From contig NC_084609.1 of assembly GCF_033807715.1 (NCBI RefSeq), positions 33,740,350-33,804,349 on the forward strand: DNA of 64,000 bases, read 5' to 3'. The DNA comes from Cololabis saira. Its lineage: Eukaryota > Chordata > Actinopteri > Beloniformes > Belonidae. Within the stretch, counting starts at the first letter, position 1; every line of letters begins with the position of its first letter. Position numbers and translations under genes: made by a program. Below the pieces are notes generated by a model. The model made no database searches, had not been told where the DNA came from, and saw only the letters and a program-made list of their open reading frames with translations. Shown here one piece after another: positions 1 through 12,075 of the stretch.

Positions 1-568
1 TCCTCCCTTCTTCCCTTCCTCCTTCCTTGACCCAAAGACAGCACAAGGGTTAACACTTTCCCTGAGTGTGCTGTGTGTTTGAACGGACAACCTGAATGAC
101 ATTGTTTGACATAGTGAAGTATATAAAATGACAGATTCCTAAAGTCCGTCAATTTATGTTCCAACCCAAACGTTTGGTCATGACCTGTGAGTAGTGACTG
201 AACAACTGGCTGAAAAGAGTTTTTTAAGTAGAATCTCCTTTAGAGAAAGGTGAGTGGAGGTAGTGGGAGTAATGTTGCTGCTCCTCAATCTCCAGAGGAG
301 CCAGTTGAGGGGATTCAGGCATGTGGTGAGGATGCTGTACCTCCAAAAGCTTCAATAGCTATCAATGATGCAGTAGGTCGTGCTGCATCGTCGCCTGTTT
401 TCAGCCAACCCAACCGCAGCGGGAACCACACATTTTAAAAAACACAAAATACTACCCGACCTGCTTACGACCCAGTTTTTTCCTTTAAAAAATAAAGGAA
501 TGCTCTTTATTTATCATTGCCTTAAGGTTATATGAATAGCAAGCACAAATGTTATTATGTGTCATTAC
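1..568. other. Intergenic sequence, no gene seen
   Basis: The first 30 bases are a CT-rich tract, followed by AT-rich unique-looking sequence. A 62-codon open frame at 250-438 has no recognisable domain and is not supported as a gene. The last 8 bases (561-568, GTCATTAC) are the left target-site duplication of the hAT element that follows. Confidence 0.6.
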
Positions 569-854
569 CAGTACTCGAGTTGTAAAAAAAAATCAGGGGG
601 GATGGAGGATTTTATCATATGGGGACAGATAATTTGTGCTGATTACAAATAATATAATATATTACAAATAATAGCAGTGACCAAAACACCTGCAGAAATA
701 CTGCAGGAATGACATAGCAGCAGTTAAATGCAGCCTTCTGTAAGCTTTAAATATCCACTGGGCTTACATCAAATACATCAAAACACAACAATAAAAAACA
801 CTTTTCTGAACTTATCAATATGACTCTGTCCTTCACAGGATAAGTAAAATGGAT

Positions 855-1160
855 CACTGCAAAAACTCTAAATCTTAACAAGAATATTTGTCTTATTTCT
901 AGTTAAAATGTCTCATTTTAGTAAAAAAATCTCATTACACTTAAAACAAGACTCATCACTGGAAAAAACAACAATTTTCACCTGTTTCAACTAGATTTTC
1001 ACTTGAAATAAGTAGAAAAATCTGCCAGTGGAATAATATTTTTTTGCTTGTAATAAGAAGATAAATCTTGTCCCACTGGCAGATTTTCCTACAATTTCAA
1101 GTGAAAATTTACTTGAAACAGGTGAAAATTGTCAAATAAGTAATTTTTCTGGTGTTATTT
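855..1160. mobile_element. Palindromic MITE, right end truncated
   Basis: Two long arms are inverted copies: about 966-1035 (containing CACTTGAAATAAGTAG and ATCTGCCAGTGG) and 1070-1135 (CCACTGGCAGATTTTCCTAC onward). The left end starts CACTGCAAAAACTC. The matching right terminus is missing, so the copy is truncated. It carries no coding sequence. The fold-back form is typical of abundant teleost MITEs; superfamily is uncertain (hAT is my guess). Confidence 0.7.
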
Positions 1161-1260
1161 TTCTGGTGATGACTCTAAATGTTGAAATAGCAGTAAAACC
1201 ACATTCATTGATGAAATGACATAAGGGATGGAAAGGAGGGATGGCAGTTTTACAGGGGGG

Positions 1261-1650
1261 ATGATTTGGACCGTTTTTATTTCAGGGGGGGATGATTTGG
1301 ACCGTTTTTATTTCAGGGGGGGATGATTTGGACCGTTTTTATTTCAGGGGGGATGATTTGGACCGTTTTTATTTCAGGGGGGATGATTTGGACCGTTTTT
1401 ATTTCAGGGGGGATGATTTGGACCGTTTTTATTTCAGGGGGGATGATTTGGACCGTTTTTATTTCAGGGGGGGATGATTTGGACCGTTTTTATTTAAGGG
1501 GGGATTATTTGGACCGTTTTTATTTCAGGGGGGATGATTTGGACCGTTTTTATTTCAGGGGGGGATGATTTGGACCGTTTTTATTTCAGGGGGGATGATT
1601 TAGACCGTTTTTATTTCAGGGGGGATGATTTGGACCGTTTTTATTTCAGG
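1261..1650. repeat. Minisatellite, 13 copies of a 30-31 bp unit
   Basis: The unit runs GATGATTTGGACCG, TTTTTATTTCA, then five to seven G. Copies differ mainly in the length of the G run and a few point changes (TTTAAGG at about 1495, GATTATTT at 1504, TTTAGACC at about 1600). Open frames repeating a 10-residue motif are a by-product of the 30-bp period and are not genes. The array ends next to the right terminus of the enclosing hAT element. Confidence 0.95.
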
Positions 1651-1701
1651 GGGGGATGCCATCCCCCCTCATCCCCCCTCAACTCCAGTACTGGTCATAA
1701 C

Positions 1702-2138
1702 GCATATCTATAGATCTCCATCTGAGATTTTACAGCATAAGCAAGACATTACCTTGCACCAGCTTAAAAAAACTTTCTGTGACCAGTTCTTGGATATATC
1801 TGAAACATATTGTTGCTGTTGATTTGGCATTTGATTTTAAAAGAGAAGGAAAGAAAAAGTTATCTTCCCTGGAATAATAGGAATAATTGCGATCTGTCTT
1901 AACCTAAATGTTTAAACATTTATGATCCATCAAACCAACAAACATGATCTTGGTTTACTATTTCCTCAAATTTTTCTCAGAAGTAATTTTCTTCTATCTG
2001 TACTGTATATCTTTTTGTTTTCCATTCCCCCGTCTTAATCTTTTCCCTGAGCAGCTCCATCATCTGCCTTGTGTCAAGCATGTCGCCCATGCTGCATCTT
2101 CACGTCAATCAAACAAGGATGTCTTAGTGTATATGACT
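1702..2138. other. AT-rich intergenic sequence
   Basis: No gene, repeat or regulatory signal recognised in this stretch between the hAT element and the next MITE. Confidence 0.5.
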
Positions 2139-2509
2139 TACAGGACTGTCTCAGAAAATTAGAATATTGTGATTTTCTGTAATGCAATTACAAAAACAAA
2201 AATGTCATACATTCTGGATTCATTACAAATCAACTGAAATATTGCAAGCCTTTTATTATTTTAATATTGCTGATCATGGCTTACAGCTTAAGAAAACTCA
2301 AATATCCTATCTCAAAAAATTAGAACATTCTGGGAATCTTAATCTTAAACTGTAAACCATAATCAGCTATATTAAAATAATAAAAGGCTTGCAATATTTC
2401 AGTTGATTTGTAATGAATCCAGAATGTATGACATTTTAGTTTTTTTAATTGCATTACAGAAAATAAAGAACTTTATCACAATATTCTAATTTTCTGAGAC
2501 AGTCCTGTA
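2139..2509. mobile_element. Tc1/mariner-like palindromic MITE, copy 1
   Basis: The element starts TACAGGACTGTCTCAGAAAA and ends with the reverse complement, TTTTCTGAGACAGTCCTGTA. The halves are inverted copies nearly to the middle, so the whole element folds into one hairpin. The outermost TA at each end fits a TA target duplication, as expected of Tc1/mariner elements. It has no coding capacity. A second copy lies at 11253-11615. Confidence 0.85.
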
Positions 2510-2619
2510 TATAGCGTTTGAATTTTTATATGCTATAAAATTGTGTTTATATATTAATTTTAAAAGTGTAATAACTGGCCCAACATTACCAGACCTGAAC
2601 ATCGTTATTCATATTTTTG

Positions 2620-2975
2620 TCTGACTCACCACCACAGGTGAGAACGATGTGGCTTTTATTGACAATTGGACGAGGTTTTGGGTAAAGCCTGGTCTGATTA
2701 GAACAGGGGTCTGGGACTCCAGTCCTGCATGTTTTAGATGTTTCCCTGCTTCAACACACCTGATTCAAAGTAACGGCCGTCACCAGCTTGTCATCAAGGA
2801 CACAGCTCCTTGTATCTGTGCTGAAGCAGGGCAGCATTTAAGAGATCCAGGACTGCGGCCCTCGAGGACTGGAGTTCCAGACCCCTGGATTAGAAGAGAT
2901 GGCCTTCATCCCACCCGGGATGGGGCAGCTCTTATTTCTAGAAATGTAGCTGATATTATTAGACGCTCCCCCTGA
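2620..2975 (+). pseudogene. LINE ORF1 esterase (SGNH-hydrolase) fragment, interrupted
   Basis: The + strand reads VAFIDNWTRFWVKPGLIR up to 2700, and after an intervening element RRDGLHPTRDGAALISRN up to about 2955. The motif DGLHP is the C-terminal Asp-x-x-His block of SGNH/GDSL esterases, which some fish CR1/L2-type LINEs carry in ORF1. The two halves are separated by a 184-bp hAT MITE (2704-2887) plus its 8-bp duplication. A stop follows at 2973-2975. Only the C-terminal part remains and no RT from the same element is recognised. The LINE assignment comes from family knowledge and was not checked by search. Confidence 0.5.
2704..2887. mobile_element. Short hAT MITE with exact 8-bp duplication
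   Basis: The left end CAGGGGTCTGGGACTCCAG matches the reverse complement of the right end, CTGGAGTTCCAGACCCCTG, with one difference. It is flanked by GATTAGAA at 2696-2703 and 2888-2895. The interior (TGCATGTTTTAGATGTTTCC, CTTCAACACACCTGATTC) resembles the terminal parts of the element at 50767-53033. Confidence 0.9.
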
Positions 2976-3241
2976 CAATGCAGGGTCCAGGCCAGGATCT
3001 GCTTCTCCAGGACTAGCCAGTAGGCTAGTTGCTCATTTGAGAGACAGGGCCTCTAGCCATAGGAACTTGTGTAAGAAGTATAGTGACCAGTGGCGGCTTG
3101 CTAGGGCGCCGCCCCCATTAAAATTACAGGGGAAAGAAATATATATATGAGTCATTCTATAATTAGGGGTACATTTCATATCAACCAACAGTGACAAAAT
3201 CAGTTTTCTTTTTTGATAAATAATCTAGTTGTTTCCATAAT

Positions 3242-3883
3242 CCATCCATCCATTATCTATACCCGCTTTATCCTTTAGGGCAGGGGTCGGCAACCCAAAA
3301 TGTTGAAAGAGCCATATTGGACCAAAAACACACACACAAAAAAAGACGGGAGCCGCAAAAAATGAAAAGTCTTGTATAAGCCTTAGAATGAAGGCAAATG
3401 GCGAAAGGCGAAACGTCGAGAAAAAAGTCAAAATGTCGAGAAAAAAGTCAAAATTTCAAGAAAAAAAATGTTGCGGAAAAAGTCGAATGTTGAGAAAAAA
3501 AGTTGAAATGTTGAGGAAAAGGCAAAATGTTGAGAAAAAAGTCAAAATGTCAAGATTAATGTTGAAGTACAATCTCGAGAAAAAAGTCGAAATGTCGAGA
3601 AAAAAGTTGAAATGTCGAGATTAAAAAGGAAAGGAAAAAGGAAGAAAAAAAGACAAAAAAAGGAAGAAAAACAAGAAAAAAGAAGAAGAAAAAGAGAAAA
3701 AAAGAGAAAAAAAGAAGAAAAAAAGGAAAAAAAAGTCAAACATTTTTGAAAAAGCTCCAGGAGCCACTAGGGCGGCACTAAAGAGCCGCATGCGGCTCTA
3801 GAGCCGCGGGTTGATGATCCCTGCTTTAGGGTCACGGGGGTCTGCTGGAGCCTATCCCAGCTCATTTCAGGTGAGAGGCAGGG
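3242..3883 (-). mobile_element. Retroposon tail (LINE/SINE 3' end) split by a hAT element
   Basis: The minus strand reads CCTCTCACCTGAAATGAGC, then CTGGGATAGGCTCCAGCAGA, and ends in TGGATGGATGGA, a widespread fish non-LTR 3' tail. It is flanked by GTTTCCATAAT at 3231-3241 and 3884-3894. The body is interrupted at 3281-3823. Related tails lie at 22573-22712 and 39360-39510. The exact LINE family is not resolved. Confidence 0.75.
3281..3823. mobile_element. hAT element with (AAAAAGTCGAAATGTCGAG)-like core, copy 1
   Basis: The left end CAGGGGTCGGCAACC and the right end GGTTGATGATCCCTG are imperfect inverted repeats. The 8-bp duplication CTTTAGGG lies at 3273-3280 and 3824-3831, inside the retroposon tail. 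The core is a purine-rich array of about 18-21 bp units followed by a GAAAAA tract. Subterminal GAGCCGCATGCGGCTC is palindromic. A second, inverted copy is at 49094-49607. Confidence 0.92.
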
Positions 3884-4257
3884 GTTTCCATAATATACCC
3901 CCTAAATGTGCTAAATGTATTAATTGCCAAGCTTAAACTCTAATTACATATTAAATATTTTAATGAAAATAAACATTGGACTCATTATTTTGTCAACCGT
4001 GTCACGGACAAATGTTATATACAACAAGAACTAGGTACTACACATTTGATAATACATTTGTTTGAAAGGTTTTGAGTCTATTCATCAGGGGTTTTAAGGT
4101 TGCCTGTCTAACTGATTTGAAAATATGAATTTTGAGCTTCACAATGGACATTCTATGGGATGTTATCAGTAGGGATTAATAATTTTTTCAACATAAATGC
4201 ATATTACACTGAATTTAGAGTTATTCACCAATCTTATGTAAGACCTCCCTCTCTACA

Positions 4258-4645
4258 ATTCAATTCAATTCAATTCAATTTTATTTATATAGCGTCTAAT
4301 ACAACAGAGTTGTGTCTAGACGCTTTACAGAGACCCATACCCAGAACATGACCCCCGAGCAGTTATTACATAAACAATGGCAGGTAAAAACTCCCCTAGT
4401 GGGAGAAAAACCTTAAGCCAAACAGTGGCAAGGAAAAACTCCCCTTTAGGAGGAAGAAACCTTGAGCAGGACCAGGCTGATAAGGGGGGACCCTCCTGCC
4501 GAGGGCCAGACTGGTGGGTCAGGGTCGGCAACAGCACAGCAGGCAGGTGGAAGCAGCAACGGGATGACCAGGGGTGGGGACCGCAGGCCAGCACGCAGCT
4601 CCCGAAGCTCCGGCCCAATCAGCAAGTCCCAGATATCTACAGATC
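4258..4645 (-). mobile_element. Short retroposon with (AATTG)n tail, copy 1
   Basis: On the minus strand the body contains GGTTTCTTCCTCCTAAAGGG, TTTTTCTCCCACTAGGGGAG and GTTCTGGGTATGGGTCTC, and ends with an AATTG-repeat tail (CAATT repeats on the + strand at 4258-4280). Homologous copies lie at 20885-21150 and 55773-56338 on the + strand. No RT is attached, so it is a SINE or a severely truncated LINE end. The ATAAAATTGAATTG ending resembles L2/CR1-type tails. Confidence 0.75.
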
Positions 4646-5103
4646 TACAGATATCCCCCATCTTTTTTGTTACAGTTTAGTCAATATTTAAAAGATACAT
4701 GACACAAAAACCATTCATAACACAGTTGACAGGCAAAGTAACACAGTTGACAGGAGTAATAGTAGTTCTCCTATGTAATTACTATGTAATGTCTGTGTTA
4801 TAACAATAGTTCATGAATGTTTTTTTATCAACAACACTCAATATAAGCATAAACTATGACAATAAACTGCCAACATTGTCAACCGTGTTAATCCCTGTCA
4901 ACTGTCAAATGACGTAATAAAAAGTAATTATCGCATCTGTGCACTCATAAAATGTGTCTGACTTAATTTTTCAAGCCTTTTTTGTGCAGACAGAAATACA
5001 TAGGTTTCAATGGCGAGGGGCGCAGGCCAAATGAGTGTGTATTGTATGTTCTTAAACTTTTCTTCCATGTGACTTCATGCTGGTCTCTAATTGGTTACTC
5101 AAA

Positions 5104-6584
<1,481 letters not shown>

Positions 6585-7051
6585 AAAGACTCTCCTCCGT
6601 GGCCAATCAGCGTGTTTTCTGTCATTCTTCATCCAATCTGATTGATTCATGAGCTGTCAATCAAAGTCACACCCCTGACAGTGTAGACGCGCGACTACAT
6701 CCGTCACTCGCTACAAACGGAGTCACAACCATATCCATGTCTCCTCCTCCTCCCATGGAGCTGCTGCGATACGTCAACGTCGCCGCCATATTGGATGTTC
6801 AAGACTGCGCTGTAAACCAATACAAGTAAATGGACTTATTTTCATAAAGCACCTTTCTACAAAGAAATTTACGTTTTACGTCTCATTTATTCATTCACAC
6901 ACGCACTAATATACTTGGGAAACAGTTAGGCACCAAATATAATATATTTAATTTTCTCAGATAGCAAAAATAAGAACTTTATTGATCCCACAGTAATTCA
7001 TGTTATATCAGCTATAGAGAACAAGGTAGTGCCGTCATCAACAAAACAAAT

Positions 7052-7186
7052 TTAAAAATTTTCAAATAACAAAATAACATATTTGAACCATTTTTCAGAC
7101 AATATCTGTCAATATCTCTATAAAATAACTGAAAAAATCTGAAAAATGGTTCAAATATGTTATTTTGTTAGTTGAAAATTTTAAAA
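7052..7186. repeat. Inverted repeat (45-bp arms)
   Basis: The left arm (AACAAAATAACATATTTGAA, CCATTTTTCAG) is the reverse complement, with one or two differences, of the right arm (CTGAAAAATGG, TTCAAATATGTTATTTTGTT). The loop is about 40 bp. It may be a decayed MITE inside the large hAT composite. Confidence 0.75.
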
Positions 7187-7379
7187 TATGTTTATGTAAA
7201 ATATGCTACATGTATATGTAGTGTATATGTATATGTATATGTACATGTAGTATATGTAGTGATATGTAATACAAAATAACAAAAAAATGTATGTTTAAGT
7301 AGAGTTTATAGTTGTTGTAATCCCCACTCGCCAGTGCGCCCCCCAAAATGTTTTATCACCAGCCGCCACTGATAGTGAC

Positions 7380-7739
7380 ATTCTTGTAAATCCTTCAAGT
7401 CAGCCCCATCCTTATTGGCCATTTCTCAATAAGTGTTCTTGTGTGTAATTTTGTACTTTTTTTCTTGCAAAACGTCATTAAACTGCAGCTGAAGTACTAA
7501 AAAAACAGAAGAAATACGTGGATGTGTTCTCGCTTTGCCAATTTTATCAAGGATGCATCCTCGTGTAGACTTGAGACGGCCAAGTATCCAAAAATGTAAA
7601 GCAACGAGAGAAAGTAATAGAAGAGGCAAGAGAGCTAAATATAAAGTTATAACTTTATTTTTGTTTGACAGAATATAATTTTAAGATGTCTTCATGTGAG
7701 AATATGGTTATTATACATTTATATATGTGGTATAGTTAT
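7380..7739. other. Sequence right of the hAT composite, no gene seen
   Basis: This continues the host sequence of the hAT insertion. A minus-strand open frame at 7426-7629 has no recognisable content. Nothing else is seen. Confidence 0.45.
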
Positions 7740-7925
7740 AGGCAGCACTGTGGCTTGGTGGTAAGCACTGCTGCCTTTGCAGTGAGAAAGTTCCTGGTTC
7801 AAACTTCCTGGTTCCCTCCGGGTGCTGTGGCTTCCTTTCACAGTCCAAAGACATGTATGTCTAGGTTGAATGACAATTCTAAATTGCCCGTGTGTGTGTG
7901 TGTGAGTGAGTGAATGGTTTTTTGT
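7740..7925 (+). mobile_element. tRNA-like SINE/retroposon fragment
   Basis: GGCAGCACTGTGGCTTGGTGG followed by TAAGCACTGCTGCC resembles a box A region, and GGTTCAAACTTCC about 40 bp later resembles box B. It continues with CACAGTCCAAAGACATG and TTCTAAATTGCCC, a motif order common in fish genomic repeats, then a short TG run. No cloverleaf is formed, so this is not a tRNA gene. Confidence 0.6.
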
Positions 7926-8657
7926 TTTTCCATGTGTGTGCAGGATTGTCAGGAAGGGTATCCTTTGTAAAATTGGGCCAAATCAATGTGCGGACTATGA
8001 TCCGCATCCCCCGGGACCGCATCCCCCAGGACCGCATCCTCCGGGACCGCCGTGGCGAACCTCAGGCTTAGCGCCTGTCTGTCAATTCCTGCCCTACTCG
8101 GTTCCTCCCTTCCACTTCCTTCACTTAAACCAATCAAAAACCCAGTGGTTAAACATTCTCTTAGAATTTGGGCACAATTTAGGAAGTTTTTTGGTTTTCA
8201 CAGCTTCTCTCTTCTTAACCCCATTGCATCAAATCACTTTTTCAAACCATCCTGTGAGGACCCCACCTTCCAGGAATGGCACAGGAAGGGTATAATCTGT
8301 TTTAAAGATTTTTTTATTGACACCGCCTTGGCATCTTTCCAGCAATTAAGTAGGAAATTCAGCCTTCCAATGTCAAATTTCTACAGGTATCTTCAGGCTA
8401 GACATTTTATTGTTTCCCAGACACCCAGCCCTGGTGCATCAATAGGCTTGACCACAGTTGACAAAGTTCTTGCCACAGACCCACTTAAAAAGAGGCTCAT
8501 TTCATCTTTCTATGGCATGTTGCTGGATCTTAGGAGTGCCCCCACAGATAAACTCAAAGCAGCGTGGGAGAAGGACTTAGGGCTCCCCCTATTGGAGGAT
8601 ACCTGGGAGTCCATATTCAGATTGGTTAATTCAACCTCCTTGTGCGCGCGACACTGC

Positions 8658-10564
8658 TTAATTAGGGCCCGAGCACCTTCAGAGCGAAGGCCCTATTGTA
8701 TTTGCAGGAATTTTTAGGGCCCGAGCACTTGCAGTGCGAAGGCCCTATTGTAATTGCAGGAATTATTAGGGCCCGAGCACCTTCAGTGCGAAGGCCCTAT
8801 TGTATTTGCAGGAATTTTTATTAGGGCCCGAGCACTTGCAGTGCGAAGGCCCTATTGTATTTGCAGGAATTATTCTTTTTCTTCTTCTTCTTATTGTTCT
8901 GACAAAAGGAAGGCCTTTTTGCCCCCCTAAACGTGCCCAAAAAGTCACCAAATTTTGCACGCAAGCCAGGCCTGGCGAAAAATTTTATATTTAATGGTTT
9001 GCATTATTGGGCGTGGCAAAATGGCTCAACAGCGCCCCCTTGAAAACTTTGTGCCTCAAGCCCCACGATACGGTTTGACGTACAAGCACAAAAATCGGTA
9101 CACACCTGTATCATGGCCCAACTTAAAGAAAAGTCTCTTGGGGTCATGCCCGAAACCGAACAGGATGTCGGCCATTTTTAGTCGTGTCATTTTGGCGAAA
9201 TTTATGCCCTTCCTCCGGCAGTTAATACGGCCCGAACCGTAACGTGCCCCTAAGTGTGTTATACATCAAAATGTGCGTCTCCTTCCTCCGACACCACGCA
9301 TTACTTTTCTCTTTCAAAAGCGTTACCGTAGCGACGCTAGACGCCAAAAAGCGCGCCCACCGTTCATCTGATTGGTTCAGACAGAAAAAACTTTGCGCCT
9401 CAAGCCCCATAATACGGTTTGACGTACATGAACAAAAATCGGTACACACCTGTATCATGTCGCAACTAAAAGAAAAGTCTCTTGGTGCCATGGCCGAAAC
9501 CGAACAGGAAGTCGGCCATTTTGAACATTCTGAATTAATCGCGTAATTTTGGAGCAATATATGCCATTCCTTCGAGAATTAATACGGCCCGAACCGTAAC
9601 GTGAACCCAGATGTGTTATACATCAAAATGTACGTCTCCATCCTGCGACTACGCGCATTACTTTTCTCTTTCAAAAGTGTTACCGTGGCGACGCTAGATG
9701 CCATAAGGCGCGCCCCCCTTCATCTGATTGGTCCATATTTGATAGTTCCCCAAAAGTCACCAAATTTTGCAAGCAAGGCAGGCCTGGTGATAAATTTGAT
9801 ATTTCATGGTTTGTATTCATGGGCGTGGCAAAATGGCTCAACAGCGCCCCCCGGAAAACTTTGTGCCTCGAGCCCCACAATACGGTTTGACGTACATGCA
9901 CGAAAATCGGTACACACCTGTATCATGTCGCAACTTAAGGAAAAGTCTCTTGGCACCATGGCCGAAACCGAACAGCAAGTCAGCCATTTTGAATTAATTG
10001 TGTAATTTTGGCGCAATTTATGCCATTCCTTCGGCCGTTAATACGGCCCGAACCGTAACGTGCACCCAGGTGTGTTATACATCAAAATGTGCGTCTCCAT
10101 CTTGCGACGACACGCATTACTTTTCTCTTTCAAAAGCGTTACCGTGGCGACACTTATGCCAAAAAGCGTGCCCCCCTTCATCTGATTGGTCCATATTTGA
10201 TAGTTCTCCAAAAGTCACCAAATTTGCATGCAAGCCAGGCCTGACGATAAATTTGATATTTCATCGTTTGCATTAATGGGCGTGGCCTAACGGCTCAACA
10301 GCGCCCCCTAGAATACATTTCTCTGCCATAACTTTTGAAAGGTTTGACATAATGAGTCGTGGGTGGTGTCATCGGACTCGGTATTGTCCTTGACCATAAT
10401 TGGTGAAAATTAGCCCCTTCTTCTGATTGGTTGTCCCTTTTTTCTGCTATAACTTTTGAATGGTTTGACATAGGAAGTCATGGGTGGTGTCATGTCTGAT
10501 ATGCTTATGGGGGGCAGTGGCCGTGAGTGCGAGGGCCCGTTCATCGCTGCTTGCAGCTTTAATT
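8658..10564 (+). mobile_element. GGGCCCGAGCAC-family DNA element, copy 1, inserted in L1
   Basis: The element begins TTAGGGCCCGAGCAC and ends GAGGGCCCGTTCATCGCTGC, TTGCAGCT. It interrupts an L1 reading frame exactly, and TTAATT is present on both sides (8658-8663 and 10559-10564), consistent with a TTAA-type duplication. The interior repeats a block of roughly 340-460 bp (AATACGGTTTGACGTACATG, CGGCCCGAACCGTAACGTG) three times. No ORF in it is protein-like. Other copies lie at 23127-24317, 26047-30440, 31594-34226 and 47336-47645. A TTAA-target cut-and-paste element is my inference; I cannot name the superfamily. Confidence 0.8.
8664..8875 (+). repeat. Four tandem 5' hairpin ends of the GGGCCCGAGCAC family
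   Basis: The unit GGGCCCGAGCAC, TTGCA, GTGCGAAGGCCC, TATTGTATTTGCAGGAAT occurs four times in a row with spacing of 50-60 bp. Each unit can fold, with GGGCC pairing GGCCC and GCAC pairing GTGC. Copies elsewhere in the window carry only one such unit. Confidence 0.9.
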
Positions 10565-11252
10565 CAGTTTAAAGTGGTACACAGGGCTCATATTTCCAAA
10601 GCAAAGTTATCCTCCATGTACCCAGATATTAGTCCATACTGTGTAAGATGTAAAGTAGCAGAAGCCTCTCTCATCCACATGTACTGGTCCTGCCCATGTC
10701 TCAACAAGCACTGGAGGGAAGTCTTTCACACTCTCTCTCTGGTGCTTAAAATCAGATTAGCACCAAACCCACTGACTGCCCTGTTTGGGTCATGGAGGGA
10801 GGAAGGAAGTTAACCACTGCACAGAGACACACTTTATCTTTTGCCTCCCTTTTGGCTCGACGGGCAATTCTGTTCATGTGGAAGGATCCCTTCCCTCCTA
10901 CTCGTGCACAATGGATGGAAGACATCATGTCCTGCTTAAAACTGGAGAAAATTAGATACTCGCTTCAGCAATCAAATAAGTTCCAGAAAGTGTGGGGACC
11001 GAAGCATTCCAGACCCTGTCAGCTACTTTCCTAGTGCAGGCTTTTAATGTTAGAATGATCTCATATTGTGATTACTATTCTGGCAGTGACATGGGAGGGA
11101 TTAGTTTGGTCTGTAGGTTGTTTTTGTTATTGTTATTATTTTATTTCTTTTCTAACTGTTTAATTTTTATTTTTTTATAATTTGTACACCGGTGTATGCT
11201 ATGATTAACATGCCCATGCTTATTCAAAATCTTTGTAATTAACATTCAGCAT

Positions 11253-11615
11253 TACAGGACTGTCTCAGAAAATTGGAATATTGTGATAAAGTTCTTTATT
11301 TTCTGTAATGCAATTAAAAAAACAAAAATCTCATACATTCTGGATTCATTACAAATCAACTGAAATATTGCAAGCCTTTTATTATTTTAATATTACTGAT
11401 CATGGTTTACAGTTTAAGAAAACTCAAATATCCTATCTAAAAAAATTAGAATATTCTGGGAATCTTAAACTGTAAGCCATAATCAGCAATATTAAAATAA
11501 TAAGGCTTGCAATATTTCAGTATATTTGTAATGAATCCAGAATGTATGACATTTTTGTATTTTTAATTGTATTACAGAAAATCACAATATTCAAATTTTC
11601 TGAGACAGTCCTGTA
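11253..11615. mobile_element. Tc1/mariner-like palindromic MITE, copy 2
   Basis: Same family as 2139-2509: it starts TACAGGACTGTCTCAGAAAA and ends TTTTCTGAGACAGTCCTGTA. It sits in the 3' UTR of the L1 at 8080-11677, so it is younger than that L1 insertion. Confidence 0.85.
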
Positions 11616-11689
11616 CACCTTTGTTGCGTTGTGAAAACTTCAATAAAAAAGATCTTGAATAAAAAAAATAAAAAAAACGCCATAAAGTG

Positions 11690-12075
11690 CCTTGATTTGT
11701 GCGGATGCGCGACAGGGAAGGAGCTGCGGAGCCGCGCGCACTTGTTCATCCCTCCTCCTCAGCAAACCCCCTTTCCTTTCCATCATCTTCTTTCTCTTGG
11801 TCCCTACCACTCACTGATTAATACCGTGGGGAAGACTGCTCTAAGAGCGAAATACCATCAGAAACGAGAGACAGAAGAAAAAACAGAATAAGACTATAGA
11901 AGAAACAGAAGGGGGGATTGATCACTCCACCTCCTCCTCCTCCGGCGCACCGCGGGGGGCAGATCCTGACCAGCGCGTCTCCAGCAGAAACCTCCGTCCG
12001 CGTCACGGGTCCGCCTCATCCAACCTCATACAGCCAACCTCATCCAGCCAACCTCATCCAGCCACCTCAGAGCAG
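11690..12075 (+). other. mpped1: Putative noncoding first exon / promoter-proximal region of mpped1
   Basis: This segment is GC- and CpG-richer than its surroundings (GGAGCCGCGCGCACTTG, CTCCGGCGCACCGCGG, CCGTCCGCGTCACGGG). It ends in GAGCAG followed by GTAGGTCC, a strong splice donor at 12076. It carries no open frame like Mpped1, as expected of a 5' UTR exon. Linking it to exon 2 at 20302 is inference: it is the nearest upstream donor-like, CpG-rich segment on the same strand. The transcription start is not visible; no convincing TATA box was identified. Confidence 0.4.

Larger units (their letters stand above)
569..1693. mobile_element. Non-autonomous hAT-type DNA transposon with internal minisatellite
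   Basis: The left end reads CAGTACTCGAGTTG and the right end is its near reverse complement, CAACTCCAGTACTG. The flanks are GTCATTAC (561-568) and GTCATAAC (1694-1701), an 8-bp duplication with one mismatch, which is the hAT signature. No transposase is seen. A second element is nested at 855-1160 and a 13-copy minisatellite fills the right side. The left 220 bp recur at 44334-44556, so this is a dispersed family. Assignment to hAT rests on the duplication length and the CAG start. Confidence 0.75.
8080..11677 (+). pseudogene. L1/Tx1-type LINE ORF2 C-terminus, broken by two insertions
   Basis: The + strand frame from about 8080 (SIPALLGSSL, then FGFHSFSLLNPIASNHFF) to ARHCLI at 8663 is the post-RT part of an L1-type ORF2. 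It resumes in the same sense at 10559 with LIQFKVVHRAHISKAKL and the Cys-His block YCVRCKVAEASLIHMYWSC. A frameshift after WREEGS (about 10810) breaks the remainder, LLARRAILFMWKDPFPP. The 3' UTR is split by a mariner-like MITE (11253-11615) and ends in AATAAAAAAGATCTTGAATAAAAAA at 11640-11677. The element is 5'-truncated and dead. Its tail abuts the GC-rich putative first exon of mpped1. Confidence 0.85.

Noticed and set aside
1261..1650. CRISPR-like spacing of repeats
   Set aside because: The 30-31 bp units are contiguous with no unique spacers, and the genome is vertebrate. It is a minisatellite.
7740..7925. A tRNA gene
   Set aside because: Box A- and box B-like motifs exist, but no acceptor stem or cloverleaf forms. 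It is SINE-like.
9244..10276. Several 90-135 codon ORFs (for example 9601-10005) as genes
   Set aside because: They repeat in every copy of the GGGCCCGAGCAC family in different frames and resemble no protein family.
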